From Comamonadaceae bacterium (GTDB lineage Bacteria > Pseudomonadota > Gammaproteobacteria > Burkholderiales > Burkholderiaceae_C), in the NCBI GenBank assembly GCA_004144865.1, contig SEAY01000010.1, positions 1 through 51,598 of the forward strand: DNA of 51,598 nt, in the 5' to 3' direction. This document shows, in pieces, positions 9,184 to 19,003 of the stretch. The translations under genes and the position numbers were made by a program. The notes under the pieces were generated by a model. That model had not been told where the DNA came from and searched no databases. It saw only the letters and a list, made by a program, of their open reading frames with translations. Within the stretch, counting starts at the first letter, position 1; every line of letters begins with the position of its first letter.

Positions 9184-9590
9184 GCGTCCCGGCGGACGGG
9201 CCGTGCCACTGCGGCCGCAACGATGCGCGTGGGCGGCCGCTGTCCTTGGCGCGCTGCTGCGGTCGCTTCCTTTCGGAGTTGGAGGCGACGCCAGCTCCCG
9301 ACGCCGGGAGCCTGATGCGCTCGCGGTACTGCGCCTTCGTGCTGGAGGACGCCGGCTACCTGCTGGCCACGTGGCACCCGAGCACGCGGCCGCCGGAGAT
9401 CGGCTTCGAACCGGGCCTGAAGTGGCTGGGCCTGGAGGTGCGCGACGAGCGCCAGCTGGATTCCAGCCACGCCGAGGTGGAATTCATCGCCCGCTCGCGG
9501 CTGGGCGGACGCGGCCAGCGCCTGCACGAGCGCAGCCGCTTCGTGTGCGAGGATGGCCGATGGTATTACGTGGATGGAGACATGCGATGA
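9180..9590 (+). CDS. YchJ-family (UPF0225) SEC-C-like protein
   Basis: This 136-residue protein matches the YchJ family. It has an N-terminal Cys cluster (PCHCGRNDARGRPL then RCCGRF), which resembles a zinc-binding SEC-C motif, followed by LMRSRYCAFVLEDAGYLLATW, HPSTRP and a terminal DGRWYYVDGD. The fold is NTF2-like. Cellular function is not established. Overlaps of 4 bases with the genes on both sides place it in the rhodanese-ychJ-HAD operon. Confidence 0.88.
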   Translation: MSVPADGPCHCGRNDARGRPLSLARCCGRFLSELEATPAPDAGSLMRSRYCAFVLEDAGYLLATWHPSTRPPEIGFEPGLKWLGLEVRDERQLDSSHAEVEFIARSRLGGRGQRLHERSRFVCEDGRWYYVDGDMR

Positions 9591-10255
9591 CGGGCCCGTT
9601 CGATGCGGTGCTGTTCGACTGCGACGGCGTGCTGGTGGACAGCGAGGGCATCACCAATGGCGTGCTGCGCGAGATGCTGGAGGACCTCGGCTGGAAGCTC
9701 AGCCCCCAGGAGTGCATGCGCCTGTTCCTCGGCAAGGCCGTGAAGGACGAGCGCGCCGTGATCGAGGCGCACACGGGCCGCCCGCTCACCGAGGAGTGGC
9801 TGGTGCAGTTCCGCGAGCGCCGCAACGAGCGGCTCATTGCCGGCGTGGGTCCCATCCGCAACGCCGTGGATGCCGTGGCGCGCATCAGCGAGCTCTATCG
9901 GGGCCGCATCGCGTGCTGCTCGGGGGCCGACCGCTGGAAGGTGGAGATGCAGCTGGCGAAGTGCGGGCTGCTGCCTTATTTCGAAGGGCGCGTATTCAGC
10001 GGCCACGAGATGCCGCGCACGAAGCCCGCGCCCGACGTGTACCTCGCCGCCATGGCGCCGCTCGGTGTCAGTGCGGACCGCTGCGTGGTGATCGAGGACA
10101 CCGTCACGGGCACGACGGCCGGCGTGGCCGCGGGGGCGGTGGTGTACGGCTACAGCCCGCCGGAGGCCGGGCACGACGCGCCGTCGGCCCTGCGCGCCGC
10201 AGGCGCCTCGGTGATCTTCACGGACATGGCGGAACTTCCCGGTTTGCTCGGTTGA
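9587..10255 (+). CDS. HAD-superfamily phosphatase (beta-phosphoglucomutase/Gph-like)
   Basis: This 222-residue hydrolase has motif I FDCDGVLVDSE (nucleophilic Asp and acid/base Asp), motif II CCSGAD, the Lys of motif III in PRTKPAPDVY and the acidic motif IV VIEDTVTGTTAG. Its cap insertion after motif I is helical, as in the subclass I phosphatases of the YieH/Gph kind. It is likely to dephosphorylate a small sugar or metabolite phosphate. The start overlaps the ychJ-like stop (ATGA). Confidence 0.9.
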   Translation: MTGPFDAVLFDCDGVLVDSEGITNGVLREMLEDLGWKLSPQECMRLFLGKAVKDERAVIEAHTGRPLTEEWLVQFRERRNERLIAGVGPIRNAVDAVARISELYRGRIACCSGADRWKVEMQLAKCGLLPYFEGRVFSGHEMPRTKPAPDVYLAAMAPLGVSADRCVVIEDTVTGTTAGVAAGAVVYGYSPPEAGHDAPSALRAAGASVIFTDMAELPGLLG

Positions 10256-10345
10256 GCCGGGGTTGTCGGCCTTTTCCTACACGCGGCAGCTCAGCCGCAG
10301 ACCCATAATGGCCCTCCCTTTTTTCCCCACGCGGGCACCTCCAGA

Positions 10346-11203
10346 ATGTCCAAAGAAACCGAGGCGGTGCTCCAGTTGCTGGGCGCCAACGAAGAACAGA
10401 TCCTGACGGAATGGCTCGCCGAGGCCGGCTCTGCATCGACGCGCATCACCGATGCCGGCCGCCGTGCGATGCGCAGCGAGGCGGATGACCTGCTGCGCGC
10501 CGTGCGCCAGTCGCTGCAGGCAGGCGGCGAACCCGGCAACTTCCAGGCGCCGGCCTGGGCTCCCCTGCGCGAGGCGCTGGAAAGCCTGTCGCGCTCCCGC
10601 GCGGCGCAGGGCCAGTCCGCCGGCGACACCAGCGTGTTCGTGCTGGCGTTCAAGCGCCCGCTGTTCAAGTGCATCCAGGCGGCCTTCGGGACGGACGCCG
10701 AGCGCCAGATGGCCGTGGTGTGGGCCGTGTCCACGCTGGTGGACAGCATGGCGCAATGGACCGTCGTGACCTACCAGCACACCCGCGAGGAGATCATCAA
10801 GCGCCAGCAGCAGGACCTGCTGGAGCTCTCCACGCCGGTGATCAAGCTGTTCGACGGCGTGCTGGCCGTGCCCATGATCGGCACGCTCGACTCCGCGCGC
10901 ACGCAGATGGTGATGGAAACGCTGCTGGAGCGCATCGTGGAGACCGGCTCGCGCCTGGCCATCATCGACATCACCGGCGTGCCCACCGTCGACACGCTGG
11001 TGGCGCAGCACCTGCTCAAGACCGTCAGCGCGATCCGCCTGATGGGCGCCGAGTGCATCATCAGCGGCATCCGCCCGCAGATCGCGCAGACCATCGTGCA
11101 CCTGGGCATCGACCTGCAGGGCATCGCGTCCAAGGCGAGCCTCTCCGACGCGCTGGCGCTCGCCCTGGAGCAGCAGGGCCTCGTCATCACGCGCGCGAAG
11201 TAG
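10346..11203 (+). CDS. rsbR: RsbR-like stressosome STAS protein
   Basis: This 285-residue protein has a helical N-terminal sensory region (about residues 1-160, of RsbRD type rather than a globin) and a C-terminal STAS domain (about 165-275: STPVIKLFDGVLAVPMIG, IIDITGVPTVDTLVAQHLL). In stressosomes RsbR and RsbS build a large cytoplasmic complex whose STAS domains are phosphorylated by RsbT upon stress. The Thr in PTVDTLV aligns with the phosphorylatable region. It opens an operon that reads through rsbS, rsbT, a phosphatase fusion and two histidine kinases. The sensed signal is not visible from sequence. Confidence 0.9.
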   Translation: MSKETEAVLQLLGANEEQILTEWLAEAGSASTRITDAGRRAMRSEADDLLRAVRQSLQAGGEPGNFQAPAWAPLREALESLSRSRAAQGQSAGDTSVFVLAFKRPLFKCIQAAFGTDAERQMAVVWAVSTLVDSMAQWTVVTYQHTREEIIKRQQQDLLELSTPVIKLFDGVLAVPMIGTLDSARTQMVMETLLERIVETGSRLAIIDITGVPTVDTLVAQHLLKTVSAIRLMGAECIISGIRPQIAQTIVHLGIDLQGIASKASLSDALALALEQQGLVITRAK

Positions 11204-11213
11204 GGCGCGGGCG

Positions 11214-11588
11214 ATGTACCGCATTCCGATCCTGCAGATGGGGTCCACGCTGCTGGTCACCATCCAGCTGGACATGCAGGACCAGATGGCACTGGCGCTC
11301 CAGGACGACCTTGCCAACAAGATCGCCGCCACCGGCGCCAAGGGCGTGCTGATCGACATCTCCGCGCTGGAGATCGTCGATTCGTTCGTCGGCCGCATGC
11401 TGGCCAGCATCTCCGGCATCTCGCGCATCCTCGATGCCACCACCGTCGTGGTCGGCATGCAGCCCGCCGTGGCCATCACGCTGGTGGAGCTGGGCCTCTC
11501 GCTCGAGGGCGTGCGAACCGCGCTGAACGTGGAGCGCGGCATGGAGCTCCTCGCGCAAGGTCGCAAGGAGCGCTCCCTTGGCCGTTGA
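11214..11588 (+). CDS. rsbS: RsbS-like single STAS-domain scaffold protein
   Basis: This 124-residue protein is one STAS domain. The conserved phosphorylation site is present as S57 in EIVDSFVGRML. In the stressosome RsbS holds RsbT until it is phosphorylated. The gene follows rsbR by 10 bases and overlaps the TTG start of rsbT by 11 bases. The C-terminal tail (QGRKERSLGR) is basic, partly because this stretch also encodes the rsbT ribosome binding site. Confidence 0.92.
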   Translation: MYRIPILQMGSTLLVTIQLDMQDQMALALQDDLANKIAATGAKGVLIDISALEIVDSFVGRMLASISGISRILDATTVVVGMQPAVAITLVELGLSLEGVRTALNVERGMELLAQGRKERSLGR

Positions 11589-11985
11589 AGACAACACCGG
11601 AACGCTGCCGCTGCGCACCGAGGAAGACATCGTGGCCAGCCGGCAGAAGGTGCGCGCGCTCACACAGCTCCTGAAGTTCTCCCTGGTCGACCAGACCAAG
11701 ATGATCACGGCCGCGAGCGAGCTCTCGCGCAACACCGTCGTGCACGGCGGGGGTGGCCAGATGCGCTGGGAACTGCTCGACGAGGGGCTGCGGCGCGGGC
11801 TGCGCCTGCACTTCGAAGACGAAGGCCCGGGCATTGCCGACACGAAGCTGGCCCTCACCGACGGCTGGACGTCTGGCGGCGGCATGGGCCTGGGCCTGCC
11901 CGGCAGCAAGCGGCTGGTGCAGGAGTTCGAGCTGCAGTCCGCCCCCGGGCAGGGCACCCGCGTGAGCATCACCCGGTGGAAATGA
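11578..11985 (+). CDS. rsbT: RsbT-like serine/threonine kinase (HATPase)
   Basis: This 135-residue GHKL-type kinase phosphorylates RsbS and RsbR. The N box (AASELSRNTVVHG), G1 box (FEDEGPGI) and G2 box (GGGMGLGLPGSKRL) are visible. No ATG lies near the beginning. The TTG at 11578 is chosen because AAGGAG at 11565-11570 sits 7 bases before it and the reading frame then covers the complete family length. The end overlaps the next gene by ATGA. Confidence 0.9.
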   Translation: MAVEDNTGTLPLRTEEDIVASRQKVRALTQLLKFSLVDQTKMITAASELSRNTVVHGGGGQMRWELLDEGLRRGLRLHFEDEGPGIADTKLALTDGWTSGGGMGLGLPGSKRLVQEFELQSAPGQGTRVSITRWK

Positions 11986-12989
11986 TCTTCGGCGGCTTCC
12001 ACGCGGCCTTCCCCATGGAAGACCCGAGCCGCGTGGGCGAGGCACGGCGCCATGCGGCGCTGCTGGCCGCGGATTGCGCGCTCGACGAAGTCGAAGCCGG
12101 CCGCCTGGCGATCATCGTCACCGAACTCGCCACCAACCTCGTCAAGCACGCGCGCCAGGGGCGGCTGCTCCTGACGGCCCGGCCGGCACGGGGCGAGGTG
12201 GAAGTGCTCGCCATCGACGAGGGCCCCGGCATCGCGGACGTCGAGCGTTCGTTGCGCGACGGCTTCTCCACGGCGGGCACTTCGGGCACCGGCCTGGGGG
12301 CGGTGCGTCGCCTGGCACAGCACTTCGACCTGCATTCCAGCCCCGGCGCGGGCACCGTCATCGTGGCGCAGGTGCGCGGCGCGGCCGCTTCCGCAAGTTC
12401 TGATTCCGCCATCTGCACGGGCGCCGTCTCGCTGGCCGCCCCGGGCGAGACGGTCTGCGGGGATGGCTGGGCCTTCGCGGTGGAGGGCGATCGCGCCGCC
12501 GTGATGGTGGCCGACGGCCTGGGCCACGGGCCCGACGCGGCCGAGGCAGCGCGCGCCGCGCTCGACGCCTTCGCCGAAGAGCCGCTGGCCTCCCCGCGGG
12601 ACCTGCTGCAGCACGCCCATGCCCGCCTGCGGTCCACGCGCGGCGCCGCCGTGATGGTGGCGCAGGCGAATGCGGCGACCGGCACCATCCGCAGCGCCGG
12701 CGCCGGCAATGTCGTGGGTCGGCTGGTCTCGGGCATTTCCGACCGCAGCATCCTGGGCCAGCACGGTACCGCCGGCATCACCATCCGCTCGCCCGAAGAA
12801 ACCACCACCCCCTGGCCGGCGCACGCGCTTCTCATTGTCTGCACCGACGGCATCGAGACGCGGTGGAAGCCCGAGCTGCTCGTGCCGGTGCTGGGCCGCG
12901 ATCCGGCCCTTGCCGCGGGGCTGATCGTGCGAGACCATTGCCGGGGTCGCGACGACGCGACGGCCGCGGTCTTGCGCCGCAAGGATTGA
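11982..12989 (+). CDS. HATPase (anti-sigma/RsbT-like) fused to RsbX-like PP2C phosphatase
   Basis: This 335-residue protein combines two stressosome activities. Residues about 1-130 form a GHKL ATPase (VTELATNLVKHA, IDEGPGIADV, SGTGLGAVRRL). Residues about 145-335 form a SpoIIE/RsbX-type PP2C phosphatase (GDGWAF, MVADGLGHGPDAAEAA, and TDGIETRW as the terminal metal-binding segment). RsbX resets the stressosome by dephosphorylating RsbS and RsbR. The ATG at 11982 makes a 4-base overlap with rsbT; an in-frame GTG at 11976 is the alternative. Such fusions occur in RsbRST modules outside the Firmicutes, where sigma-B is absent. Confidence 0.88.
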   Translation: MIFGGFHAAFPMEDPSRVGEARRHAALLAADCALDEVEAGRLAIIVTELATNLVKHARQGRLLLTARPARGEVEVLAIDEGPGIADVERSLRDGFSTAGTSGTGLGAVRRLAQHFDLHSSPGAGTVIVAQVRGAAASASSDSAICTGAVSLAAPGETVCGDGWAFAVEGDRAAVMVADGLGHGPDAAEAARAALDAFAEEPLASPRDLLQHAHARLRSTRGAAVMVAQANAATGTIRSAGAGNVVGRLVSGISDRSILGQHGTAGITIRSPEETTTPWPAHALLIVCTDGIETRWKPELLVPVLGRDPALAAGLIVRDHCRGRDDATAAVLRRKD

Positions 12990-12990
12990 C

Positions 12991-13856
12991 ATGGCTTCCG
13001 ACCAGGAACAGGAACCCCAGGGACTCGCCGCCGAACTCGCCGCGAGCCGGCGCGAGGCGCAGGACCTGCGCTCCGAACTCGAGGAGACCAACCGCGGCGT
13101 GCTGGCCCTCTATGCCGAACTCGATGCGCAGGCCGAGCATCTGCGCCAGGCCACGGAACTCAAGAGCCGCTTCCTCGCGTACATGAGCCACGAGTTCCGC
13201 ACGCCGATCAACTCGATCCGCAGCCTCACGCGGCTGCTGCTCGATCGCGTGGACGGCCCGCTCACCGAGGAGCAGGAAAAGCAGGTCAACTTCATCCAGG
13301 ACAATGCGGCGGAGTTCGCGGAAATGGTCGACGACCTGCTGGACCTGGCGAAGGTGGAGGCGGGGCGCGTAGAGATCTCGCCGGCCTGGTTCGAGATGGT
13401 CGACCTGTTCTCGGCCCTGCGCGGCATGTTCAAGCCGGTGCTGACCAATCCCGCGGTGAACCTCGTGTTCGAGGAGCCCCACGGCGTGCCCAAGCTGTAC
13501 ACCGACGACCGCAAGCTGTCGCAGATCCTGCGCAACTTCATCTCCAACGCGCTGAAGTTCACGCCGCGCGGCGAGGTGCGGGTGAGCGTCCGCATGGAAG
13601 GCGAAGGCAGCGTCACTTTCTCGGTGGCCGACACGGGCATCGGCATCGCGCCCGAGCACCTGCGCACCCTGTTCGAGGATTTCGCCCAGGTGCGCTCGCC
13701 CCTGCAGCAGCGCCTGCGCGGAACCGGCCTCGGCCTGTCGCTGAGCAAGAAGCTCGCGGAGCTGCTCGGTGGCTCCGTCGACGTGCAGAGCGAGCCGGGC
13801 CAGGGCTCGGTGTTTACCGTCACCATCCCGGTGCAACTGGAGGGTGCGAAGTCCGA

Positions 13857-13860
<4 letters not shown>
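12991..13860 (+). CDS. Soluble sensor histidine kinase, stressosome-linked
   Basis: This 289-residue kinase has an N-terminal coiled coil (LAASRREAQDLRSELEETNR, about residues 13-32), a HisKA domain with H67 in YMSHEFRTPINS, and a HATPase domain (NFISNALKFTPRG, VADTGIGIAP, GTGLGLSLSKKL). No membrane segment or sensor domain is seen, so input probably comes from the upstream partner-switch proteins. It begins 1 base after the phosphatase fusion and overlaps the next hybrid kinase by 4 bases. It is the likely output of the RsbRST module. Confidence 0.93.
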
Positions 13861-15836
<1,976 letters not shown>

Positions 15837-16076
15837 GCGCCTGCGTGCCGCCCGTCGGGCGGCGTGCCGCTGCAGTGCCGCAACCGCTGTCTGCTGAAGC
15901 TTTGGGCAACGCAAGGGAGCCCGCATGGAGCCTCGCTTTGCGGGGCACGCAGCGCAGCAAATCCACGCGCTTTTCCACAGGGACGGTGGATATCTTTCCG
16001 CTCCCTGCCGGGGTGCGGACCCTTGACATCGCGAGCGGCGGCGCGCAGGACCGCTGTCCGCGCGCCGCCGGCGCCG
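15837..16076. other. Intergenic region with a GC-rich hairpin, no gene seen
   Basis: This 240-base gap separates the plus-strand stressosome operon from the convergent DUF3606 gene. A 7-bp hairpin GCCGCCC-GTC-GGGCGGC (15847-15863) lies just after the operon, without a T-run, and may still act as a terminator in this GC-rich genome. The rest shows no convincing reading frame. Confidence 0.5.
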
Positions 16077-16268
16077 TCAGCGGTTCGGTTTGTCGTGCGA
16101 CAGGTACTCGCGCACCTTCTCCGCGCGGTCGCCCACGGCCTGCACGGCCTCCTTCAGGCGCTCGGGCGTGGTGTTGAGGGACTTGGCCCAGTCGCGCAGC
16201 TCGTAATCCTCGTGGACGTTGATGCGCTGGCGGTCCTGGCCTTGCGACTTGCTCTTGTCGTCGGACAT
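16077..16268 (-). CDS. DUF3606-domain small protein
   Basis: This 63-residue cytoplasmic protein matches the DUF3606 pattern: a hydrophilic N terminus (MSDDKSKSQGQDRQRINVHE) and then YELRDWAKSLNTTPERLKEA with VGDRAEKVREYL. DUF3606 proteins are small helical proteins of unknown function that often appear with stress genes. The ATG at 16268 has a good AAGGAG upstream on the minus strand (16275-16280). It is monocistronic and convergent with the stressosome operon. Confidence 0.9.
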   Translation of the reverse strand: MSDDKSKSQGQDRQRINVHEDYELRDWAKSLNTTPERLKEAVQAVGDRAEKVREYLSHDKPNR

Positions 16269-16413
16269 GGAAGCTCCTTGTTCTGGCTGAGACGCTTCCA
16301 TGCTGGCCCAGCCGCGCCGCACGCCGCGTAGGAGCCGCCGCCATGGCCATGTCGTCGCGCGTCCGGCGCTCCGGGGCAATAATGCGCCGCATCCCCAACC
16401 CTGCGGAACCACC

Positions 16414-16890
16414 ATGCGCTTCCTGAACTTCGCCTTCCTCGCCATGGGCGCGAGCCTCGTCGCGGGCTGCACGCCCCCGAGCAGCCCGCCCGCCGAGCGC
16501 CCCACCGCGAGCGCGTCGTCCGTGCCCAACCTCGGCAGCCTGACCGGCAAGGCCAAGGTCACCACCCCCAGCGGGATCGTGTTCGAGTCCATGGAAGCCG
16601 GCAGCGGCCCGAGTCCCAAGGCCACGGACACGGTGAAGGTCCACTACCGCGGCACCTTCCCCGACGGTCGCGAATTCGACAGCTCCTACAAGCGTGGCCA
16701 GCCCACGAGCTTCCCGCTGAACCGCGTGATCCCCTGCTGGACCGAGGCCGTGCAGCTGATGCGCCCGGGCGGCAAGGCGCGCATCACCTGCCCGCCGCAG
16801 CTGGCGTACGGCGAGCGTGGCGCCGGCGGCGCGATCCCGCCGAATGCGACGCTGGTGTTCGACATCGAGCTGATCTCCATCGGCTCCTGA
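16414..16890 (+). CDS. FKBP-type peptidyl-prolyl isomerase lipoprotein
   Basis: This 158-residue protein begins with a lipoprotein signal (MRFLNFAFLAMGASLVAGC), with C19 as the likely lipidated Cys in the LVAGC lipobox. After a Pro/Ser linker comes one FKBP domain (about 50-158) with VKVHYRGTFPDGREFDSSY and LAYGERGAGGAIPPNATLVF, the standard active-site and hairpin segments. It would catalyse prolyl cis-trans isomerisation during protein folding in the cell envelope. It stands alone, with a GST gene 18 bases downstream. Confidence 0.93.
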   Translation: MRFLNFAFLAMGASLVAGCTPPSSPPAERPTASASSVPNLGSLTGKAKVTTPSGIVFESMEAGSGPSPKATDTVKVHYRGTFPDGREFDSSYKRGQPTSFPLNRVIPCWTEAVQLMRPGGKARITCPPQLAYGERGAGGAIPPNATLVFDIELISIGS

Positions 16891-16908
16891 ACTGCGAAAG
16901 GGCTTGCG

Positions 16909-17535
16909 ATGCTGACCTTCTACTACGCGCCCGCCAGCTGCTCGCTGGCGGCGCACCTCGCGCTGGAATACGCGGGCGCACGCTACGAAGCCAGGCGCCT
17001 GGACTTCCAGGCGCAGCAGCAGCGCTCGCCCGAGTACCTGCGCGTCAATCCCAAGGGCCGCGTGCCGGCCCTCGCCACCGACCGCGGCGTCCTGACCGAG
17101 ACGCCGGCGCTGCTGCAGTTCATCGCGGAGAGCTTTCCCGAAGCGGGGCTCGCGCCGCTCGACGACGCGTTCCAGCTCGCGAAGATGAACGAATTCAACA
17201 GCTACCTGTGTTCCACCGTGCACGTGAACCACGCGCACCGGGGTCGCGGGTACCGCTGGGTGGATGCGCAAGACACCGCCGCCATCGAGGCGATGAAGAA
17301 GAAGGTGCCGCAGACCATGGCGGAGAGCTTCACGCTGATCGACGAGCAGATGCTGCAGGGGCCGTGGGTGCTGGGGCCGCGCTTCAGCACCAGCGACCTG
17401 TACCTCTTCACGGTCGCCCGCTGGCTGGAAGGCGACGGCGTGGACGTGCAGCGCTTTCCCAAGGTGGCCGACCACCTGCGGCGCATGCTGGAGCAGCCGC
17501 AGGTGCAGAAGGTGCTGCCGGCCTACCAGGCCTGA
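16909..17535 (+). CDS. Glutathione S-transferase family protein
   Basis: This 208-residue two-domain GST has an N-terminal thioredoxin fold (MLTFYYAPASCSLAAHLALE; NPKGRVPAL with the cis-Pro; LTETPALLQFIAE as the glutathione gamma-Glu site) and a helical C-terminal domain ending WLEGDGVDVQRFPKVADHL. It resembles the beta-class enzymes of proteobacteria, in which a Cys at the position of C11 can bind glutathione. Its electrophilic substrate is unknown. Confidence 0.92.
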   Translation: MLTFYYAPASCSLAAHLALEYAGARYEARRLDFQAQQQRSPEYLRVNPKGRVPALATDRGVLTETPALLQFIAESFPEAGLAPLDDAFQLAKMNEFNSYLCSTVHVNHAHRGRGYRWVDAQDTAAIEAMKKKVPQTMAESFTLIDEQMLQGPWVLGPRFSTSDLYLFTVARWLEGDGVDVQRFPKVADHLRRMLEQPQVQKVLPAYQA

Positions 17536-17563
17536 ACCGTTCCGCGCGCCGCCCCTGTGTCCT

Positions 17564-17600
17564 GTAGGTCGGGGTGAGCGCGAAGCCGAACCCCGACGTT
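17564..17600. repeat. REP-like palindrome of the GTAGGTCGGGGT family
   Basis: The unit begins GTAGGTCGGGGTGAG and ends GAACCCCGACGTT, so GTCGGGGT pairs with ACCCCGAC around a short loop. It matches closely the unit found inside ureF at 31251-31289. It lies between the GST gene and the large nested palindrome. Confidence 0.8.
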
Positions 17601-17617
17601 CCTGGGCCCCGCGCCCA

Positions 17618-17907
17618 CGTCGCGCCAGGCGGTGCGCGGTGCCGGCCCGCTGGGGCGGTGGCCGGCGCGCGAAGCGCGCCGGCAAACCTGAAAGGCTGTT
17701 CCCGGCGCCGCACGCGAAGAACTCGTCTGCAGTTTGGCCGCAAGCGGCCAAACTGCGAACTCGAACAGCTTCGCGAGCTAGAGACGGTCGCGTGGCTCGA
17801 TATGCGTCACTGCGTGACGCTCTCGTAGCCACGCTGCGGCGCCGGGAACAGCCTTTCAGGCACCGCCCCTTCATGCGGGCCGGCCCCGCGCACCGCCTGG
17901 CGCGACG
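17618..17907. repeat. Large nested palindromic element of about 290 bp
   Basis: The outer arms 17618-17660 and 17861-17907 are almost perfectly inverted (22 bp perfect, one mismatch at 17640/17885, then 10 bp perfect, then a further 9 bp). They continue as a perfect 25-bp inverted repeat, 17687-17711 with 17836-17860. The left arm alone carries an extra 26-base hairpin (17661-17686) with a 10-bp stem and GAA loop. The interior has a 13-bp hairpin with a 2-base loop (17729-17756), a 7-bp CGCGAAG/CTTCGCG pair (17713-17719, 17769-17775) and a 7-bp hairpin (17804-17820). No reading frame is convincing. It may be a MITE-like element, a REP cluster or a structured RNA. Confidence 0.85.
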
Positions 17908-18008
17908 GGAAGCGCTCTGCTTGATCAAGCCCTGCAAAGAAGCCGCACGGGCCTCGTGCGGCGCCTGGCGCTCCGGCGTGCCCTGCCGCCCTGTGCCACA
18001 ATGCCCCC

Positions 18009-18088
18009 AGCTCCGGGGTGTACGCGCCAGCGTGCTGAGATCCAGACCCGCGAACTTGAACCGGTTCAGACCGGCGGAAGGAGAGCTG
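18009..18088 (+). promoter_or_regulatory. TPP riboswitch (THI element)
   Basis: The conserved TPP-aptamer segments occur in order: GGGGTG at 18015-18020, GCTGAGATCC near 18034, ACCCGCGAAC at 18046-18055 and TTGAACCGGTTCAGACCGGC (18056-18075), which ends in GGAAGGAG. AGCTCC at 18009 and GGAGAGCT at the 3' side can form the closing P1 stem. It precedes thiD by about 70 bases. A GCTCC segment at 18130-18134 could pair with GGAGC of the thiD ribosome binding site (18152-18156), which suggests control of translation initiation by ligand binding. Confidence 0.9.
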
Positions 18089-18160
18089 CACACCTGGCCC
18101 ATTCGCGCGCCAGGCGCCAAGCCTTCGGAGCTCCCATTTCCTGCTCGCGAAGGAGCCTCC

Positions 18161-19003
18161 GTGCATTCCACCGCTGCTTTCCGTTACCCGCGGGTCCTGT
18201 CCATCGCAGGCTCCGACAGCGGGGGCGGTGCCGGCATCCAGGCCGACCTGAAGACGATCGCCGCGCTCGGCTGCTTCGGCATGACCGCCATCACGGCGCT
18301 CACCGCGCAGAACACGCTCGGCGTGCGTTCCATCCACGCCGTTCCCCTGCAGATCCTCGCGGACCAGATCGATGCCGTGGTCGAGGACATCGGCGTGGAC
18401 GCCGTCAAGATCGGCATGCTGCACTCCGCCGAAACCGTGCGCACCGTGGCCGATGCGCTGCGCCGGCACCGGCTCGGTCCCGTGGTGCTCGATCCGGTGA
18501 TGATCGCCACCAGCGGCGCCGTGCTGATCGACCAGCAGGCAGTGGATGTGCTCGTGCGCGAGCTGTTTCCGCTGGTCGCCGTCGTCACGCCCAACCTTGA
18601 CGAGGCTTCGCTGCTGGTGGGCCGGCCGTTGCGCAGCGAGGCCGACATGGAAACTGCTGCGCGCGAACTGCTCGGGCGCGGCGCGCGCGCGGTGCTGCTC
18701 AAGGGCGGGCACCTCGAGGGCGACACCGTCAGCGACCTGCTGCTCGCGCAGGACCAGGCGCCGCTGTGGATGCGCGCCCCGCGCATCGCGAGCCCCAACA
18801 CGCACGGCACCGGCTGCACCCTGTCGAGCGCCATCGCGAGCCATCTCGCCCTGGGGGCGACGCTGGCCGACGCCGTGCAGCGCGCACGCGAATTCGTGCG
18901 TGGCGCGCTCGCCGCGGGCGCCGCGGTGCGCACGGGTGCGGGCAGCGGCCCGTTGAACCATGGCTTCGCCCCGCAGGCCATGCAGTTGCGGCCGCTCGCA
19001 TGA
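18161..19003 (+). CDS. thiD: Hydroxymethylpyrimidine/phosphomethylpyrimidine kinase
   Basis: This 280-residue ribokinase-family enzyme phosphorylates HMP to HMP-P and then HMP-PP for thiamin synthesis. SIAGSDSGGGAGIQADLKT near the N terminus, MTAITALTAQNT, VVTPNLDEASLLVG and the anion-hole/catalytic segment NTHGTGCTLSSAIASHLALG are all present. The start is the GTG at 18161, supported by GAAGGAG eight to ten bases upstream and by the THI element directly before it. It overlaps the luxE-like gene by ATGA, which opens a coupled eight-gene operon. Confidence 0.95.
   Translation: MHSTAAFRYPRVLSIAGSDSGGGAGIQADLKTIAALGCFGMTAITALTAQNTLGVRSIHAVPLQILADQIDAVVEDIGVDAVKIGMLHSAETVRTVADALRRHRLGPVVLDPVMIATSGAVLIDQQAVDVLVRELFPLVAVVTPNLDEASLLVGRPLRSEADMETAARELLGRGARAVLLKGGHLEGDTVSDLLLAQDQAPLWMRAPRIASPNTHGTGCTLSSAIASHLALGATLADAVQRAREFVRGALAAGAAVRTGAGSGPLNHGFAPQAMQLRPLA

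Noticed and set aside
10346..12989. A complete sigma-B regulon
   Set aside because: RsbU, RsbV, RsbW and a sigma-B gene are missing; the module leads to histidine kinases instead.
15971..15993. DnaA-box-like sequences TTTTCCACA and GGTGGATAT
   Set aside because: They have one and two mismatches to the consensus, there are only two, and no dnaA, repA, parAB or AT-rich unwinding region is nearby.
16022..16060. Promoter at TTGACA (16022)
   Set aside because: No acceptable -10 box lies 16-18 bases downstream and no plus-strand gene follows; the next gene there is on the minus strand.
17661..17907. CRISPR array or integron attC cassette
   Set aside because: There are no regularly spaced direct repeats, no cas genes, no integrase, and the arms are inverted, not direct.
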